From Streptomyces sp. AC512_CC834 (GTDB lineage: Bacteria; Actinomycetota; Actinomycetes; Streptomycetales; Streptomycetaceae), in assembly GCF_019049325.1 (NCBI RefSeq), contig NZ_JAGMUO010000028.1:1-64000 (forward strand): a stretch of 64,000 bases of DNA. Reading direction: 5' to 3'. The position numbers were made by a program, and so were the translations under genes. Shown here piece by piece: positions 7,943 through 16,543 of this stretch; the first letter of the stretch is position 1, and each line of letters opens with the position of its first letter. Below the pieces are notes generated by a model. The model had not been told where the DNA came from. It saw only the letters and a program-made list of their open reading frames with translations, and ran no database searches.

Positions 7943-8703
7943 CCGCGCCGCCCGTCCGCCCCGCCGCCGTACCGCACCGTCAGATACTCCTCGAACGTCC
8001 CCTTGCCGACCGCGTGCTCGGGCGCGAGATGCCCACCCTCGCGGAACGCGCGGTAAGTCTTCCCCGCGAGCGGCACGTTCACCACGGCCCGCCGGCGCCC
8101 CGTCGCGGTCAGATACGCGCGGGCCAACGACTCGAAGGTGCGCACCTCGGGACCGCCCAGGTCCGGCACCCGCCCGGCGGGCGCGCCCGCGGCCAGCCCG
8201 GCGAGCCGGTCCGCGACCTCCGCCACCGCCACCGGCTGGTCGGCGGCATGGGCCGGCAGCACCACGACCGGCACCTTGGCCAGGCTCTGGAGCACCTGCA
8301 CCACCAGGTCGTGGAACTGGGTCGCCCGCAGCACCGTCCACCCGAGCCCCGACTCCTCCACCAGCTTCTCGACGGCGAGCTTGGACCGGTAGTAGCCGAG
8401 CGGCACCCGGTCGACGCCGACGATCGAGATGTGGACGAGGTGGGCCACCCCGGCCCGCCGCGCCGCCGCGATCAGGTTCACGGCCGACCGCTCGTCCCCG
8501 CCGCGCTGCGTGGTCGCGCAGTGCACGACCGTGTCCACGCCGGCGAGCGCCGTGTCCAGGCCGATGCCGCCCCGGCGCAGGTCGACGGCGTACGGCTCGC
8601 TGTGCCGGCTGAGCACCCGCACCTCGTGCCCGCCGGCGCGCAGCCTTTCGGTGACGGGCCGGCCGAGTGTGCCGGTGCCGCCGGTCACCAGGATCGTGGT
8701 CAT
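7939..8703 (-). CDS. NAD(P)-binding oxidoreductase, NmrA-like/atypical SDR
   Basis: The 254-aa protein begins with a Rossmann strand and T-G-G-T-G-T-L-G-R (residues ~7-15), the TGxxGxxG nucleotide motif of atypical short-chain dehydrogenases. The middle has V-V-H-C-A-T-T and Y-Y-R-S-K-L-A-V-E (the YxxxK motif), so catalysis is possible; the C-terminal half is NmrA-like. The substrate is unknown. The ATG has AGGGG upstream. The gene is first of a two-gene unit with the small membrane protein downstream, and is divergent from the riboflavin operon, without obvious pathway connection to it. Confidence 0.85.
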   Translation of the reverse strand: MTTILVTGGTGTLGRPVTERLRAGGHEVRVLSRHSEPYAVDLRRGGIGLDTALAGVDTVVHCATTQRGGDERSAVNLIAAARRAGVAHLVHISIVGVDRVPLGYYRSKLAVEKLVEESGLGWTVLRATQFHDLVVQVLQSLAKVPVVVLPAHAADQPVAVAEVADRLAGLAAGAPAGRVPDLGGPEVRTFESLARAYLTATGRRRAVVNVPLAGKTYRAFREGGHLAPEHAVGKGTFEEYLTVRYGGGADGRRG

Positions 8704-8887
8704 GCTGTTCAACCCCTGTTCGGACGCGGGAACTCCCGGGTGGAGCGCCCTGTCGTCAGCTCGGACCGCGTGGCACCCGCGAAACGTGACATAGCCGGGG
8801 CGGAGGAGCGCTCTGTGAGCCACCCCACACACTCTGCCCGCATGGACGGCGATCAGTCGTGGCAGACTGGCCCTGTACCAGAAGCAG

Positions 8888-9013
8888 CGCACTCCGGGGT
8901 CGGTGAAAGTCCGAACCGGCGGTTACAGTCCGCGACCCGGTCGCTTCCAGCGGCCGGTTGACCAGGTGAAATTCCTGGACCGACGGTTAAAGTCCGGATG
9001 GGAGGCAGTGCGC
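8888..9013 (+). promoter_or_regulatory. FMN riboswitch (RFN element)
   Basis: The conserved RFN blocks are present in order: GGTGAAAGTCCGAACCGGCGG, AGTCCGCGA, then GGTGAAATTCCTGGACCGAC, GGTTAAAGTCCGGATGGGAG. The outer stem pairs GCGCAC at 8888-8893 with GTGCGC at 9008-9013. It precedes ribE and should lower expression of the rib operon when FMN is abundant. About 150 bases separate it from the ribE GTG; these contain GC-rich hairpins that could be the expression platform. Confidence 0.95.
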
Positions 9014-9164
9014 GGCGGGCGAGCACACGTGCGCGCCGCCGATCTCTGGGCGCGCCCGTCACGGGCGGGCCCGTCCGGCGTCGTTCCCGGTGTCCTCGCT
9101 CGCGATGTCTGTCGTTCCAGACAGCCCCGGAGTCCGTGCCCGAAGAGGCAGGAGGACCCGGGAA

Positions 9165-9767
9165 GTGTTCACCGGAATCGTCGAAGAGCTGGGCGAGATC
9201 ACCGCCGTCGAGATGCTCGACGACGCCTGTCGCTTCCGCCTGCGCGGCCCCGCGGTCACCGAAGGGGCCCGGCACGGCGACTCCATCGCCGTCAACGGCG
9301 TCTGCCTCACGGTCGTCGACCACGAGGGCGAAGAGTTCACCGCCGACGTGATGGCCGAGACCCTCAACCGCTCCAGCCTGGGCGCCCTCGCCGTCGGTTC
9401 CCGCGTCAACCTGGAGCGCCCCACCGCCGTCGGCGCCCGGCTCGGCGGACACATCGTGCAGGGCCACGTCGACGGCACGGGCGAGATCCTGGAGCGCAAG
9501 CCCTCCGAGCACTGGGAGATCGTCAGAATCTCCCTGCCCGCCGACCTCGCCCGCTACGTCGTGGAGAAGGGTTCCATCACCGTCGACGGCATCAGCCTCA
9601 CCGTCGTCGACGCCGGGCCGGACTTCTTCACCGTCAGCCTCATCCCCACCACCCTCGACCTGACCACGCTGGGCATCAAGCAGCCCGGCGACCCGGTCAA
9701 CCTCGAGGTGGACATCATCGCCAAGTACGTCGAGCGGCTGCTCACCGCCCCGGGGGGCACCAGGTGA
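9165..9767 (+). CDS. ribE: Riboflavin synthase alpha subunit
   Basis: The 200-aa product starts M-F-T-G-I-V-E-E, the invariant N-terminus of riboflavin synthase, at a GTG nine bases after GGAGG. Two lumazine-binding domains are visible as the repeated V-N-G-V-C-L-T-V (residues ~44-51) and V-D-G-I-S-L-T-V (~141-148). It dismutates two molecules of 6,7-dimethyl-8-ribityllumazine to riboflavin in the cytoplasm. It is the first gene after the FMN riboswitch, and its stop overlaps the next start by GTGA. Confidence 0.97.
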   Translation: MFTGIVEELGEITAVEMLDDACRFRLRGPAVTEGARHGDSIAVNGVCLTVVDHEGEEFTADVMAETLNRSSLGALAVGSRVNLERPTAVGARLGGHIVQGHVDGTGEILERKPSEHWEIVRISLPADLARYVVEKGSITVDGISLTVVDAGPDFFTVSLIPTTLDLTTLGIKQPGDPVNLEVDIIAKYVERLLTAPGGTR

Positions 9768-10408
9768 ACTGGCTCAACTCCGAGGCGTTCACGCTGTTCG
9801 ACCAGCACATCAAGTGGTCGGACATGATCGGCAACGTGATCGGTCTGCTCGGCCTCGCCCTCGGCTGGCGGCGCTCGATCTGGACCTGGCCCGTGCAGTT
9901 CGTCTCCGGGCTCGTCCTCTTCACGGCCTTCGCCACCGCCCACCTCTCCGGCAGCGCCGGCAAGCAGATCGTCGTCATGGCCGTCGCCGCCTGGGGCTTC
10001 TGGCAGTGGAACCGCGGGCGGCAGCAGTCGCAGGACGGCTCTGTCGCCGTACGGTTCGCCACCTGGCGCGAGCGCGGGGTCCTGGCCGCCGCGGCCGCCG
10101 TCGGCACCCTCCTGGTCGGCGGTCTGTTCACCGCCTTCCCGACCCTGTCCTGGGACCCCTGGCCGGACGCGTACATCTTCGTCGGCACCGTCGTCGCCAT
10201 GTACGCCCAGGCACGCGGCATGGTCGAGTTCTGGTTCGCCTGGCTGCTGGTCGACCTCGTCGGCGTCCCGCTGAACTTCGCCAACGGCTTCGCCTTCTCC
10301 GGCTTCGTCTACGTCCTCTACGGCGCGCTCGTCCTGTGGGGCCTGCGCGACTGGTGGCTGCGCTCACGCGACGCGGCCCGCCCCCTCCCGGAAGGAGCGC
10401 CCGCATGA
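9764..10408 (+). CDS. PnuC-family vitamin transporter, probable riboflavin transporter RibM
   Basis: The GTG overlaps the ribE stop, and the protein ends in a four-base overlap with ribBA. The 214-aa product has about seven hydrophobic helices and PnuC traits: repeated W residues at membrane edges, W-T-W-P-V-Q-F and a closing W-G-L-R-D-W-W. PnuC proteins move nicotinamide riboside, but members placed in actinobacterial rib operons under FMN riboswitches (RibM) carry riboflavin. Location here strongly favours riboflavin transport. Sequence alone does not prove substrate. Confidence 0.9.
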   Translation: MNWLNSEAFTLFDQHIKWSDMIGNVIGLLGLALGWRRSIWTWPVQFVSGLVLFTAFATAHLSGSAGKQIVVMAVAAWGFWQWNRGRQQSQDGSVAVRFATWRERGVLAAAAAVGTLLVGGLFTAFPTLSWDPWPDAYIFVGTVVAMYAQARGMVEFWFAWLLVDLVGVPLNFANGFAFSGFVYVLYGALVLWGLRDWWLRSRDAARPLPEGAPA

Positions 10409-11694
10409 GCACGGCACCCATCCTCTACGCCCCAGACGGCATCGACGACCTCACCCTCGACCCCGTCGAGCAGGCCGTCGCGGACATCGCCGCCGGCCGC
10501 CCGGTCGTCGTCGTCGACGACGAGAACCGCGAGAACGAGGGCGACCTCGTCGTCGCCGCCGAGAAGGCGACCGAGGAGATCGTCGCCTTCATGATGAGCG
10601 AGTGCCGCGGCCTGATCTGCGCCCCCATGGAGGGCGAGGAACTGGACCGGCTCCGGCTCCCGCAGATGGTCGACGACAACACCGAGTCGATGAAGACCGC
10701 CTTCACCGTCTCCGTGGACGCCACCGCCGCACACGGCGTCAGCACCGGTATCTCCGCCTCGGACCGCGCCACCACCCTCCAGCTCCTGGCGAGCGGCACC
10801 GCCGAACCCACCGACCTGGTCCGCCCCGGGCACGTCTTCCCGCTGCGGGCCCGCTCCGGCGGCGTACTCGTGCGCGACGGCCACACCGAGGCGGCCGTCG
10901 ACCTGGCGCGCCTCGCGGGGCTGCGCCCGGCCGGCGCCATCGTGGAGATCGCCGGCGAGGACGGGCGCATGCTGCGGCTGCCCGAGCTGATCCCGTTCGC
11001 CCGCAAGCACGGCCTCACGATCATCTCCATCGAGGACCTCATCGCTCACCGGCGCAGCGCGGAGCCCACCGTCCGCCGCGAGGCCGAGGTCCGACTGCCC
11101 ACGAAGCACGGCGAGTTCACGGCGTACGGCTACCGCTCCACGGTCGACGGCGTCGAGCACATCGCCCTGGTGCACGGCGAGATCGGCGACGGCGAGGACG
11201 TGCTGGTCCGCATCCACTCCGAGTGCCTCACCGGCGACGTCTTCGGCTCCCAGCGCTGCGACTGCGGCCCCCAGCTCGACGCCTCCCTGGACCGCATCCA
11301 GGCCGAGGGCCGGGGCGTGGTGGTCTACCTGCGCGGCCACGAGGGGCGCGGCATCGGCCTGATGTCCAAACTGCGCGCCTACGAACTCCAGGAGCGCGGC
11401 CGGGACACCCTCGACGCCAACCTGGAACTCGGCCTGCCCGCCGACGCCCGCGACTACGGCGCCGGCGCCCAGATCCTCCAGGACCTCGGCGTACGCGCCG
11501 TGCGCCTGATGACCAACAACCCGGACAAGAGCGACGCCCTCGTCCGGCACGGCATCGAGGTCACCGGCCGCGAGCCGATGCCCGTCCAGGCCGGCGAGCA
11601 CAACCTGCGCTACCTGCGCACCAAGCGGGACCGGATGGGACACGACCTGCCCTGGCTGGACACGGCCCCCGTGTCCACCTGCGGCAACCAGTAA
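10405..11694 (+). CDS. ribBA: Bifunctional 3,4-dihydroxy-2-butanone-4-phosphate synthase / GTP cyclohydrolase II
   Basis: The 429-aa protein joins the two committed steps of riboflavin synthesis. Residues ~15-210 hold the DHBP synthase domain with [11 protein letters not shown] and E-C-R-G-L-I-C-A. Residues ~215-420 hold GTP cyclohydrolase II with zinc ligands in [17 protein letters not shown] and the G-H-E-G-R-G-I-G-L loop. Both active-site sets look intact. GAAGGA precedes the ATG, which overlaps the pnuC-like stop (ATGA). It belongs to the riboswitch-controlled operon. Confidence 0.97.
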   Translation: MSTAPILYAPDGIDDLTLDPVEQAVADIAAGRPVVVVDDENRENEGDLVVAAEKATEEIVAFMMSECRGLICAPMEGEELDRLRLPQMVDDNTESMKTAFTVSVDATAAHGVSTGISASDRATTLQLLASGTAEPTDLVRPGHVFPLRARSGGVLVRDGHTEAAVDLARLAGLRPAGAIVEIAGEDGRMLRLPELIPFARKHGLTIISIEDLIAHRRSAEPTVRREAEVRLPTKHGEFTAYGYRSTVDGVEHIALVHGEIGDGEDVLVRIHSECLTGDVFGSQRCDCGPQLDASLDRIQAEGRGVVVYLRGHEGRGIGLMSKLRAYELQERGRDTLDANLELGLPADARDYGAGAQILQDLGVRAVRLMTNNPDKSDALVRHGIEVTGREPMPVQAGEHNLRYLRTKRDRMGHDLPWLDTAPVSTCGNQ

Positions 11695-11700
11695 GCAAGA

Positions 11701-11730
11701 GACGCCAAGAGACGCCAAGAGACGCAAGGA
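11701..11730 (+). repeat. 10-bp tandem repeat before ribH
   Basis: GACGCCAAGA occurs twice exactly, followed by a third, altered copy (GACGCAAGGA) that supplies the AAGGA ribosome site for ribH. The array fills the gap between ribBA and ribH. Confidence 0.85.
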
Positions 11731-11735
11731 GACAC

Positions 11736-12221
11736 GTGAGCGGCAAGGGTGCACCGGAACTGTCCGTACGCGACGTGGGAGACCTCAGGGTCGCCGTCGT
11801 CGCGGCACAGTGGCACGACAAGGTGATGGACGGACTGGTGGACGGCGCCCTGCGCGCCCTGCGCGACCTCGGCATCGACGAGCCGACCCTGCTCAGGGTT
11901 CCCGGCAGCTTCGAACTGCCGGTCGTCGCCAAGGTCCTCGCGGGCCGCGGCTACGACGCGATCGTCGCCCTCGGCGTCGTCATCCGCGGTGGTACCCCCC
12001 ACTTCGACTACGTGTGCCAGGGCGTCACCCAGGGCCTGGTCCAGGTCTCCCTCGAGACCGGCGTCCCCGTCGGCTTCGGCGTCCTCACCTGCGACACCGA
12101 GGAGCAGGCCCTGGACCGGGCCGGTATCGAGGGCTCCAGCGAGGACAAGGGGCACGAGGCGGTGACCGCGGCCGTCGCCACGGCGGCCACGCTCCGCTCA
12201 GTATCCGAACCGTGGCGCTAG
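11736..12221 (+). CDS. ribH: 6,7-dimethyl-8-ribityllumazine synthase
   Basis: The 161-aa product starts at GTG after AAGGAG. Family motifs are intact: V-P-G-S-F-E-L-P (residues ~54-61), [15 protein letters not shown] (~82-96, including the catalytic histidine) and [11 protein letters not shown] (~116-126). It condenses 5-amino-6-ribitylaminouracil with dihydroxybutanone phosphate, feeding riboflavin synthase encoded at the head of the operon. Length is typical of the icosahedral enzymes. hisE follows 33 bases later and may be co-transcribed. Confidence 0.97.
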   Translation: MSGKGAPELSVRDVGDLRVAVVAAQWHDKVMDGLVDGALRALRDLGIDEPTLLRVPGSFELPVVAKVLAGRGYDAIVALGVVIRGGTPHFDYVCQGVTQGLVQVSLETGVPVGFGVLTCDTEEQALDRAGIEGSSEDKGHEAVTAAVATAATLRSVSEPWR

Positions 12222-12254
12222 CCCGTCCGGCACACGCGTAAAGTGGGGGCCACC

Positions 12255-12527
12255 ATGTCCAAGAAGACTTTCGAGGAGCTGTTCACCGAGCTCCAGCACA
12301 AGGCCGCCCACGGCGATCCCGCCACCTCCCGCACCGCCGAACTGGTCGACAAGGGCGTCCATGCCATCGGCAAGAAGGTCGTCGAGGAGGCCGCGGAGGT
12401 CTGGATGGCCGCCGAGCACGAGGGCAAGGACGCCGCCGCCGAGGAGATCTCGCAGTTGCTGTACCACGTCCAGGTGATGATGGTCGCCCGCGGCATCTCC
12501 CTGGACGACGTCTACGCCCACCTGTAA
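12255..12527 (+). CDS. hisE: Phosphoribosyl-ATP pyrophosphatase
   Basis: The 90-aa protein is a stand-alone HisE with the MazG-like metal-binding helix V-V-E-E-A-A-E-V-W and E-E-I-S-Q-L-L-Y-H. It hydrolyses phosphoribosyl-ATP to phosphoribosyl-AMP in histidine synthesis. The ATG of M-S-K-K-T-F is preferred over one four codons earlier because relatives start there. As in other Streptomyces, hisE and hisG sit beside the riboflavin genes, apart from the main his cluster. The 3' end is part of a 16-bp tandem duplication. Confidence 0.96.
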   Translation: MSKKTFEELFTELQHKAAHGDPATSRTAELVDKGVHAIGKKVVEEAAEVWMAAEHEGKDAAAEEISQLLYHVQVMMVARGISLDDVYAHL

Positions 12528-12551
12528 GTCACAGCACCTGTAAGTCACAGC
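12520..12551 (+). repeat. 16-bp tandem duplication across the hisE stop
   Basis: ACCTGTAAGTCACAGC at 12520-12535 is repeated exactly at 12536-12551, so the last codon and stop of hisE are duplicated just downstream. Confidence 0.9.
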
Positions 12552-12596
12552 ACCCCCTTTCTCTTCTCACCCCGTCACGCAAAGGAAGCCGACCTC

Positions 12597-13454
12597 ATGC
12601 TGCGCATCGCCGTCCCCAACAAGGGTTCCCTGTCAGGCCCCGCGGGGGAGATGCTGCATGAGGCCGGCTACCAGCAGCGCCGCGAGGCCAAGGAACTGCG
12701 GATCGTCGACCCGACCAACGAGGTCGAGTTCTTCTACCTCCGCCCCCGCGACATCGCGATCTACGTCTCCTCCGGCAAGCTCGACATCGGCATCACCGGC
12801 CGCGACCTGCTGATCGACTCCGGCGCCGACGCCGAGGAGATCCTGCCGCTCGGCTTCGCCCGCTCCACCTTCCGCTTCGCCGGCCGGCCGGGCACCGCGA
12901 GCGGCATCGACGACCTCAAGGGCCGGACCGTCGCCACCTCCTACGAGGGCATCGTGGCGGCGCACCTGGCCGAGCGGGGCGTCGACGCCTCCGTCGTCCA
13001 CCTCGACGGCGCCGTCGAGACCGCCATCGAACTCGGCGTCGCCGAGGTCATCGCGGACGTCGTCGAGACCGGAACCTCCCTGCGCAACGCGGGCCTGGAA
13101 GTCTTCGGCGAGCCCATCATGAAGTCCGAGGCGATCGTGATCCGCCGCTCGGGTGCGGAGCCCGACGACACCACCGAGCCCAAGGTCCAGCAGTTCCTGC
13201 GCCGCCTCCAGGGCGTCCTGGTGGCCCGGACGTACGTGATGATGGACTACGACTGCCGGGTCGAGCAGTTGGAGAGGGCCGTCGCCCTCACCCCCGGCCT
13301 GGAGTCCCCGACCGTCTCCCCGCTGCACAACGAGGGCTGGGTCGCCGTCCGCGCGATGGTCCCGGCCAAGGAAGCCCAGCGGATCATGGACGACCTGTAC
13401 GAGATCGGCGCCCGGGCCATCCTGACCACGGCCATCCACGCCTGCCGGCTCTGA
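12597..13454 (+). CDS. hisG: ATP phosphoribosyltransferase (long form)
   Basis: The 285-aa product starts M-L-R-I-A-V-P-N-K-G, as HisG proteins do, behind AAGGAAG. The catalytic part has R-P-R-D-I, D-I-G-I-T-G-R-D and a PRPP loop near E-T-G-T-S-L-R. The final ~80 residues form the ACT-like domain of the long form, which gives histidine feedback inhibition without HisZ. It catalyses the first step of histidine synthesis. Its last codons lie within a roughly 30-bp tandem duplication. Confidence 0.96.
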   Translation: MLRIAVPNKGSLSGPAGEMLHEAGYQQRREAKELRIVDPTNEVEFFYLRPRDIAIYVSSGKLDIGITGRDLLIDSGADAEEILPLGFARSTFRFAGRPGTASGIDDLKGRTVATSYEGIVAAHLAERGVDASVVHLDGAVETAIELGVAEVIADVVETGTSLRNAGLEVFGEPIMKSEAIVIRRSGAEPDDTTEPKVQQFLRRLQGVLVARTYVMMDYDCRVEQLERAVALTPGLESPTVSPLHNEGWVAVRAMVPAKEAQRIMDDLYEIGARAILTTAIHACRL

Positions 13455-13481
13455 CCCACGGCCATCCACGCCTGCCGGCCC
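13423..13481 (+). repeat. About 30-bp tandem duplication across the hisG stop
   Basis: The segment CCACGGCCATCCACGCCTGC plus four more bases at 13426-13449 recurs at 13456-13479, flanked by TGAC in both copies (13423 and 13452). The second copy lies after the stop and so is non-coding. Confidence 0.88.
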
Positions 13482-13503
13482 TGAGTCCGCCCGGAGCGAC
13501 GCC

Positions 13504-13968
13504 ATGCCCGACACCACACCGCAGCCGCCCGCCCTGCCCGTCGTCTTCCGTCCGGGCCGCACCCGTGCCGTCCTGATCGTCCTCGCGGTCGTCGCCTTCG
13601 CGACGATCACGGCGGTCGGGATGCTGCTGGGCGGCCTCGGCCCCGGGGAGCGCCTCAGCTTCGTGCTGACGGCCGTCCTCCTGGTCGGCGTACTGCTCCT
13701 GCTGGCCCGGCCCCGGGTCGTCGCCGACGAGACGGGCGTCACCGTGGTCAACCTGACCACCAGGCGACGCCTGGCCTGGCCCGAGATCCTCCGGGTCAAC
13801 CTCCGCCACGGCGACCCCTGGGTGTTCCTCGACCTCAGCGACGGCACCAGCCTGCCCGCGCTCGGCATCCAGCCGGGCATCGCCAGGCAGCGGGCCATCG
13901 CCGACGCGCGCGCCCTGCGCGACCTCGTGGAGGCCCGTTCCGACACCCTCCCCGAGGCTCCTTTGTGA
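13504..13968 (+). CDS. PH-domain-like membrane protein
   Basis: The 154-aa protein has two membrane helices (residues ~22-45 and ~50-69) followed by a bacterial PH-like beta domain: R-V-V-A-D-E-T-G-V-T-V-V-N-L, then R-R-R-L-A-W-P-E-I-L-R-V, then W-V-F-L-D-L-S-D-G. This is the common actinobacterial 'PH domain-containing protein' found after hisG. Biochemical role is unknown; the PH-like fold probably faces the cytoplasm. It follows hisG by 49 bases and may be read with it. Confidence 0.88.
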   Translation: MPDTTPQPPALPVVFRPGRTRAVLIVLAVVAFATITAVGMLLGGLGPGERLSFVLTAVLLVGVLLLLARPRVVADETGVTVVNLTTRRRLAWPEILRVNLRHGDPWVFLDLSDGTSLPALGIQPGIARQRAIADARALRDLVEARSDTLPEAPL

Positions 13969-14024
13969 CTGATGCCCGGCCGCCGACCCTGCCGCGGGCA
14001 CCCTTTTCGTGATTAATCTGGGAA

Positions 14025-14049
14025 CGAGGACGCGGTCGTCGCGTCCTCG
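14025..14049 (+). terminator. Perfect hairpin in the leader region before the CNNM genes
   Basis: CGAGGACGCG at 14025-14034 pairs exactly with 14040-14049 around a 5-base loop. It may terminate the hisG/PH transcript or be part of a structured leader for the two CNNM genes. The 208-base gap 13969-14176 holds no convincing open frame. Confidence 0.5.
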
Positions 14050-14176
14050 CCCCTGTCGCTCCGCCCGGTGCGCGGGGGTTCCTGCTACCCGAGGAGTGAC
14101 TCCCTCCGGCGATGGACGGACCGTCCTGCAGTATCTGCGCCGCCCCCTGCTGTGACATCCCACAGGCGGCGGCATC

Positions 14177-15508
14177 ATGACCACCCCCCTGCTGCTCCTG
14201 GCAGCCGCGTTCCTGCTGATCCTCGCCAACGGCTTCTTCGTCGCGGCCGAGTTCGGCCTGGTGACCGTCGAACGGCCCGAGGCCGAGCAGGCCGCCGCGA
14301 CCGGCGACCGGCGCGCCCGGCGGGTCGTCGAGTCCCTCAAGGAGCTGTCGTTCCAGCTCTCCGGCACCCAGCTCGGCATCACCATCACCTCCCTCGTCGT
14401 CGGCATGCTCGCCGAACCGGCGCTCGCCCGGCTCCTGGACGGCCCGTTCACGGCGGTCGGCGTCCCCGACGGCGCCGTGTCCGGTGTGTCCGTCGTCGTC
14501 GGCATGCTGCTGGCCTCCGCCGTGCAGATGGTGATCGGCGAGCTGGTGCCGAAGAACTGGGCGGTGTCCAAGCCGCTCCAGGTCGCGCGCTTCGTCGCCG
14601 GCCCGCAGCACGCCTTCGCCCGGCTCTTCCACCCGGTGATCGCCGCGCTCAACACCGTGGCCAACCGCCTGGTCCGCGCGCTCGGCATCGAACCCGCCGA
14701 AGAGCTGGCCTCCGCCCGCACCCCCGGCGAGCTGGTCTCCCTGGCCCGGCACTCCGCCCGGGCCGGCGCCCTGGAACAGGACACCGCCGATCTCTTCGTA
14801 CGGACCCTGTCACTCGGCGAACTGACCGCCCAGCACGTCATGACCCCGCGCGTGAAGGTCAGCGCCCTGCACTCCTCGGCCACCGCCGAGGACGTCGTCA
14901 ACCTGACCCGCGCCACCGGCCTGTCCCGCTTCCCCGTCTACCGGGAGAAGATCGACGAGATCGTCGGCATGGTCCACCTCAAGGACGCCCTCGCGGTCCC
15001 CGTGCACGACCGGCTGCGCACCCCGGCCGGCCGCATCGCCCGCCCGGCGCTGCTCGTCCCCGAGACCCTGCCCGTACGGCCGCTGCTCACCCGCCTGCGC
15101 AGCGAGCAGCCCATCGCGGTCGTCGTCGACGAGTACGGCGGCACCGCCGGCGTCGTCACACTGGAGGACATCGTCGAGGAGATCGTCGGCGAGGTCCGCG
15201 ACGAACACGACGGCCTCGACGTGCCCGAACTCGCCCCCGCCCCGCCCGAGGAGGGCCGCCCCGCCTGGGACGTCGAGGGGAGCTGCCGGGTCGACACCCT
15301 GCGGCGCATCGGCCTTCAGGCGCCCGACGGACCGTACGAGACCGTGGCCGGGCTCGTCGCCGACCTGCTCGGCCGCATCCCGGCCGTCGGCGACCGCGCG
15401 GAGCTGCCCGGCTGGCGGCTCTCGGTCCGGCAGGTCGGCCACTACCGCGCCGAGCGCATACGGCTGGTGCGCACGGCGCCCGTCTCCGTGCTGGAGGCCG
15501 CCCGATGA
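14177..15508 (+). CDS. CNNM/CBS-domain transporter-like protein (HlyC/CorC family), first copy
   Basis: The 443-aa protein has the full architecture: CNNM membrane domain (residues ~1-185, with L-A-N-G-F-F-V-A-A-E-F and I-G-E-L-V-P-K-N), two CBS motifs (~215-335, ending Y-G-G-T-A-G-V-V-T-L-E-D-I-V-E-E-I-V-G-E) and a C-terminal CorC_HlyC domain (~350-435). Relatives are implicated in magnesium or divalent-cation efflux; the old hemolysin name is misleading. Its stop overlaps the second copy (ATGA), so the two probably act together. Confidence 0.93.
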   Translation: MTTPLLLLAAAFLLILANGFFVAAEFGLVTVERPEAEQAAATGDRRARRVVESLKELSFQLSGTQLGITITSLVVGMLAEPALARLLDGPFTAVGVPDGAVSGVSVVVGMLLASAVQMVIGELVPKNWAVSKPLQVARFVAGPQHAFARLFHPVIAALNTVANRLVRALGIEPAEELASARTPGELVSLARHSARAGALEQDTADLFVRTLSLGELTAQHVMTPRVKVSALHSSATAEDVVNLTRATGLSRFPVYREKIDEIVGMVHLKDALAVPVHDRLRTPAGRIARPALLVPETLPVRPLLTRLRSEQPIAVVVDEYGGTAGVVTLEDIVEEIVGEVRDEHDGLDVPELAPAPPEEGRPAWDVEGSCRVDTLRRIGLQAPDGPYETVAGLVADLLGRIPAVGDRAELPGWRLSVRQVGHYRAERIRLVRTAPVSVLEAAR

Positions 15509-16542
15509 GCGTCCTGCAACTGCTCTTCGCCGCACTGCTCGTGCTCACCAACGGCTTCTTCGTCGGCGCCGAGTTCGCGCTCGTCTCCGTGCGCCGCAGC
15601 CAGATCGAGCCGCTCGGCACCGCCCGCGCCCGACAGGTGCTGTACGGCCTGGAGCGGCTGCCGCAGATGATGGCCGCCGCCCAGTTCGGCATCACCGTCT
15701 GCTCGCTGACCCTCGGCGCGGTCGCCGAGCCGACCGTCGCCCAGCTCCTCGAGCCGGTCTTCGAGTGGATCCACCTGCCGCACGGCATGATCCACCCGCT
15801 CGGCTACGTCATCGCGCTGGCCGCCGTGGTCTTCTGCCACCTCGTCATCGGCGAAATGGTCCCGAAGAACCTCGCGATGGCCGCCCCCGAGAAGGCCGCG
15901 CTGTGGCTGAGCCCCGGACTGGTCGCCTTCGCCCGCCTGTGCAGGCCCATCACCGTCGCGCTCGGCGCCTGCGCGCAGGGCATCCTGCGGCTGTTCCACG
16001 TCGAGCCCAAGGACGAGGTCGAGGCCGTCTTCACCAGCGAGCAGCTCAACCGGCTGGTGGAGGACGCCGGCCAGGCCGGCCTGCTCGACCCGGAGGAACA
16101 GGAACGCCTCGAGGACGCCCTGGAACTGGGCTCCCGCCCGGTGACGGACGTACTCCTCGGGCGGGAGTCCCTGGTGACGGTCAGCCCCTCGGTCACGCCG
16201 GGCGAGATCGTCGCGCTCACCGCCCGCACCGGGTACTCGCGCTTCCCGGTCGCGGCGGAGCAGGGCGCCTTCATGGGATACCTGCACGTCAAGGACGTAC
16301 TCGACCTCGAGGAATCCGACCGCGCCGTCCCGCAGCACCTGTGGCGGCACATGCCGACGCTGCGCCCCGAACTCCCGCTCGACGACGCCCTCACGGTGAT
16401 GCGGCGGGCGGCGACCCACCTCGCCCAGGTGACGGACGCGTCCGGGAAGCCGCTCGGCCTGGTCGCCCTGGAGGACGTACTGGAACTGCTCGTCGGAGAG
16501 GTCAGGGACCCGGCGCACCGGGAGGTGACGCTGGCGACGTAG
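15505..16542 (+). CDS. CNNM/CBS-domain protein, second copy without CorC domain
   Basis: The 345-aa protein repeats the CNNM membrane domain (L-T-N-G-F-F-V-G-A-E-F-A-L-V; I-G-E-M-V-P-K-N) and a CBS pair, but ends about a hundred residues earlier than its neighbour, just after the second CBS motif (L-E-D-V-L-E-L-L-V-G-E). It therefore lacks the CorC_HlyC domain. Such long/short pairs are common in actinobacteria and suggest a heteromer, with cation sensing supplied by both and the extra domain by only one. It ends one base from the convergent AAA gene. Confidence 0.93.
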   Translation: MSVLQLLFAALLVLTNGFFVGAEFALVSVRRSQIEPLGTARARQVLYGLERLPQMMAAAQFGITVCSLTLGAVAEPTVAQLLEPVFEWIHLPHGMIHPLGYVIALAAVVFCHLVIGEMVPKNLAMAAPEKAALWLSPGLVAFARLCRPITVALGACAQGILRLFHVEPKDEVEAVFTSEQLNRLVEDAGQAGLLDPEEQERLEDALELGSRPVTDVLLGRESLVTVSPSVTPGEIVALTARTGYSRFPVAAEQGAFMGYLHVKDVLDLEESDRAVPQHLWRHMPTLRPELPLDDALTVMRRAATHLAQVTDASGKPLGLVALEDVLELLVGEVRDPAHREVTLAT

Positions 16543-16543
16543 C

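Noticed and set aside
8903..9764. Extension of the PnuC-like gene upstream through ribE and the riboswitch
   Set aside because: The extension is in a shadow frame with Arg/Pro-rich content; the GTG at 9764 overlapping the ribE stop gives the family-like N-terminus.
13969..14176. M-box magnesium riboswitch before the CNNM genes
   Set aside because: No recognisable M-box consensus blocks; only a hairpin and GC-rich sequence are visible, so it is left as an unclassified leader.
14177..16542. True hemolysins, as the CNNM/CBS family is sometimes named
   Set aside because: The domain order is CNNM-CBS-CorC_HlyC, associated with cation transport; no toxin features are seen.
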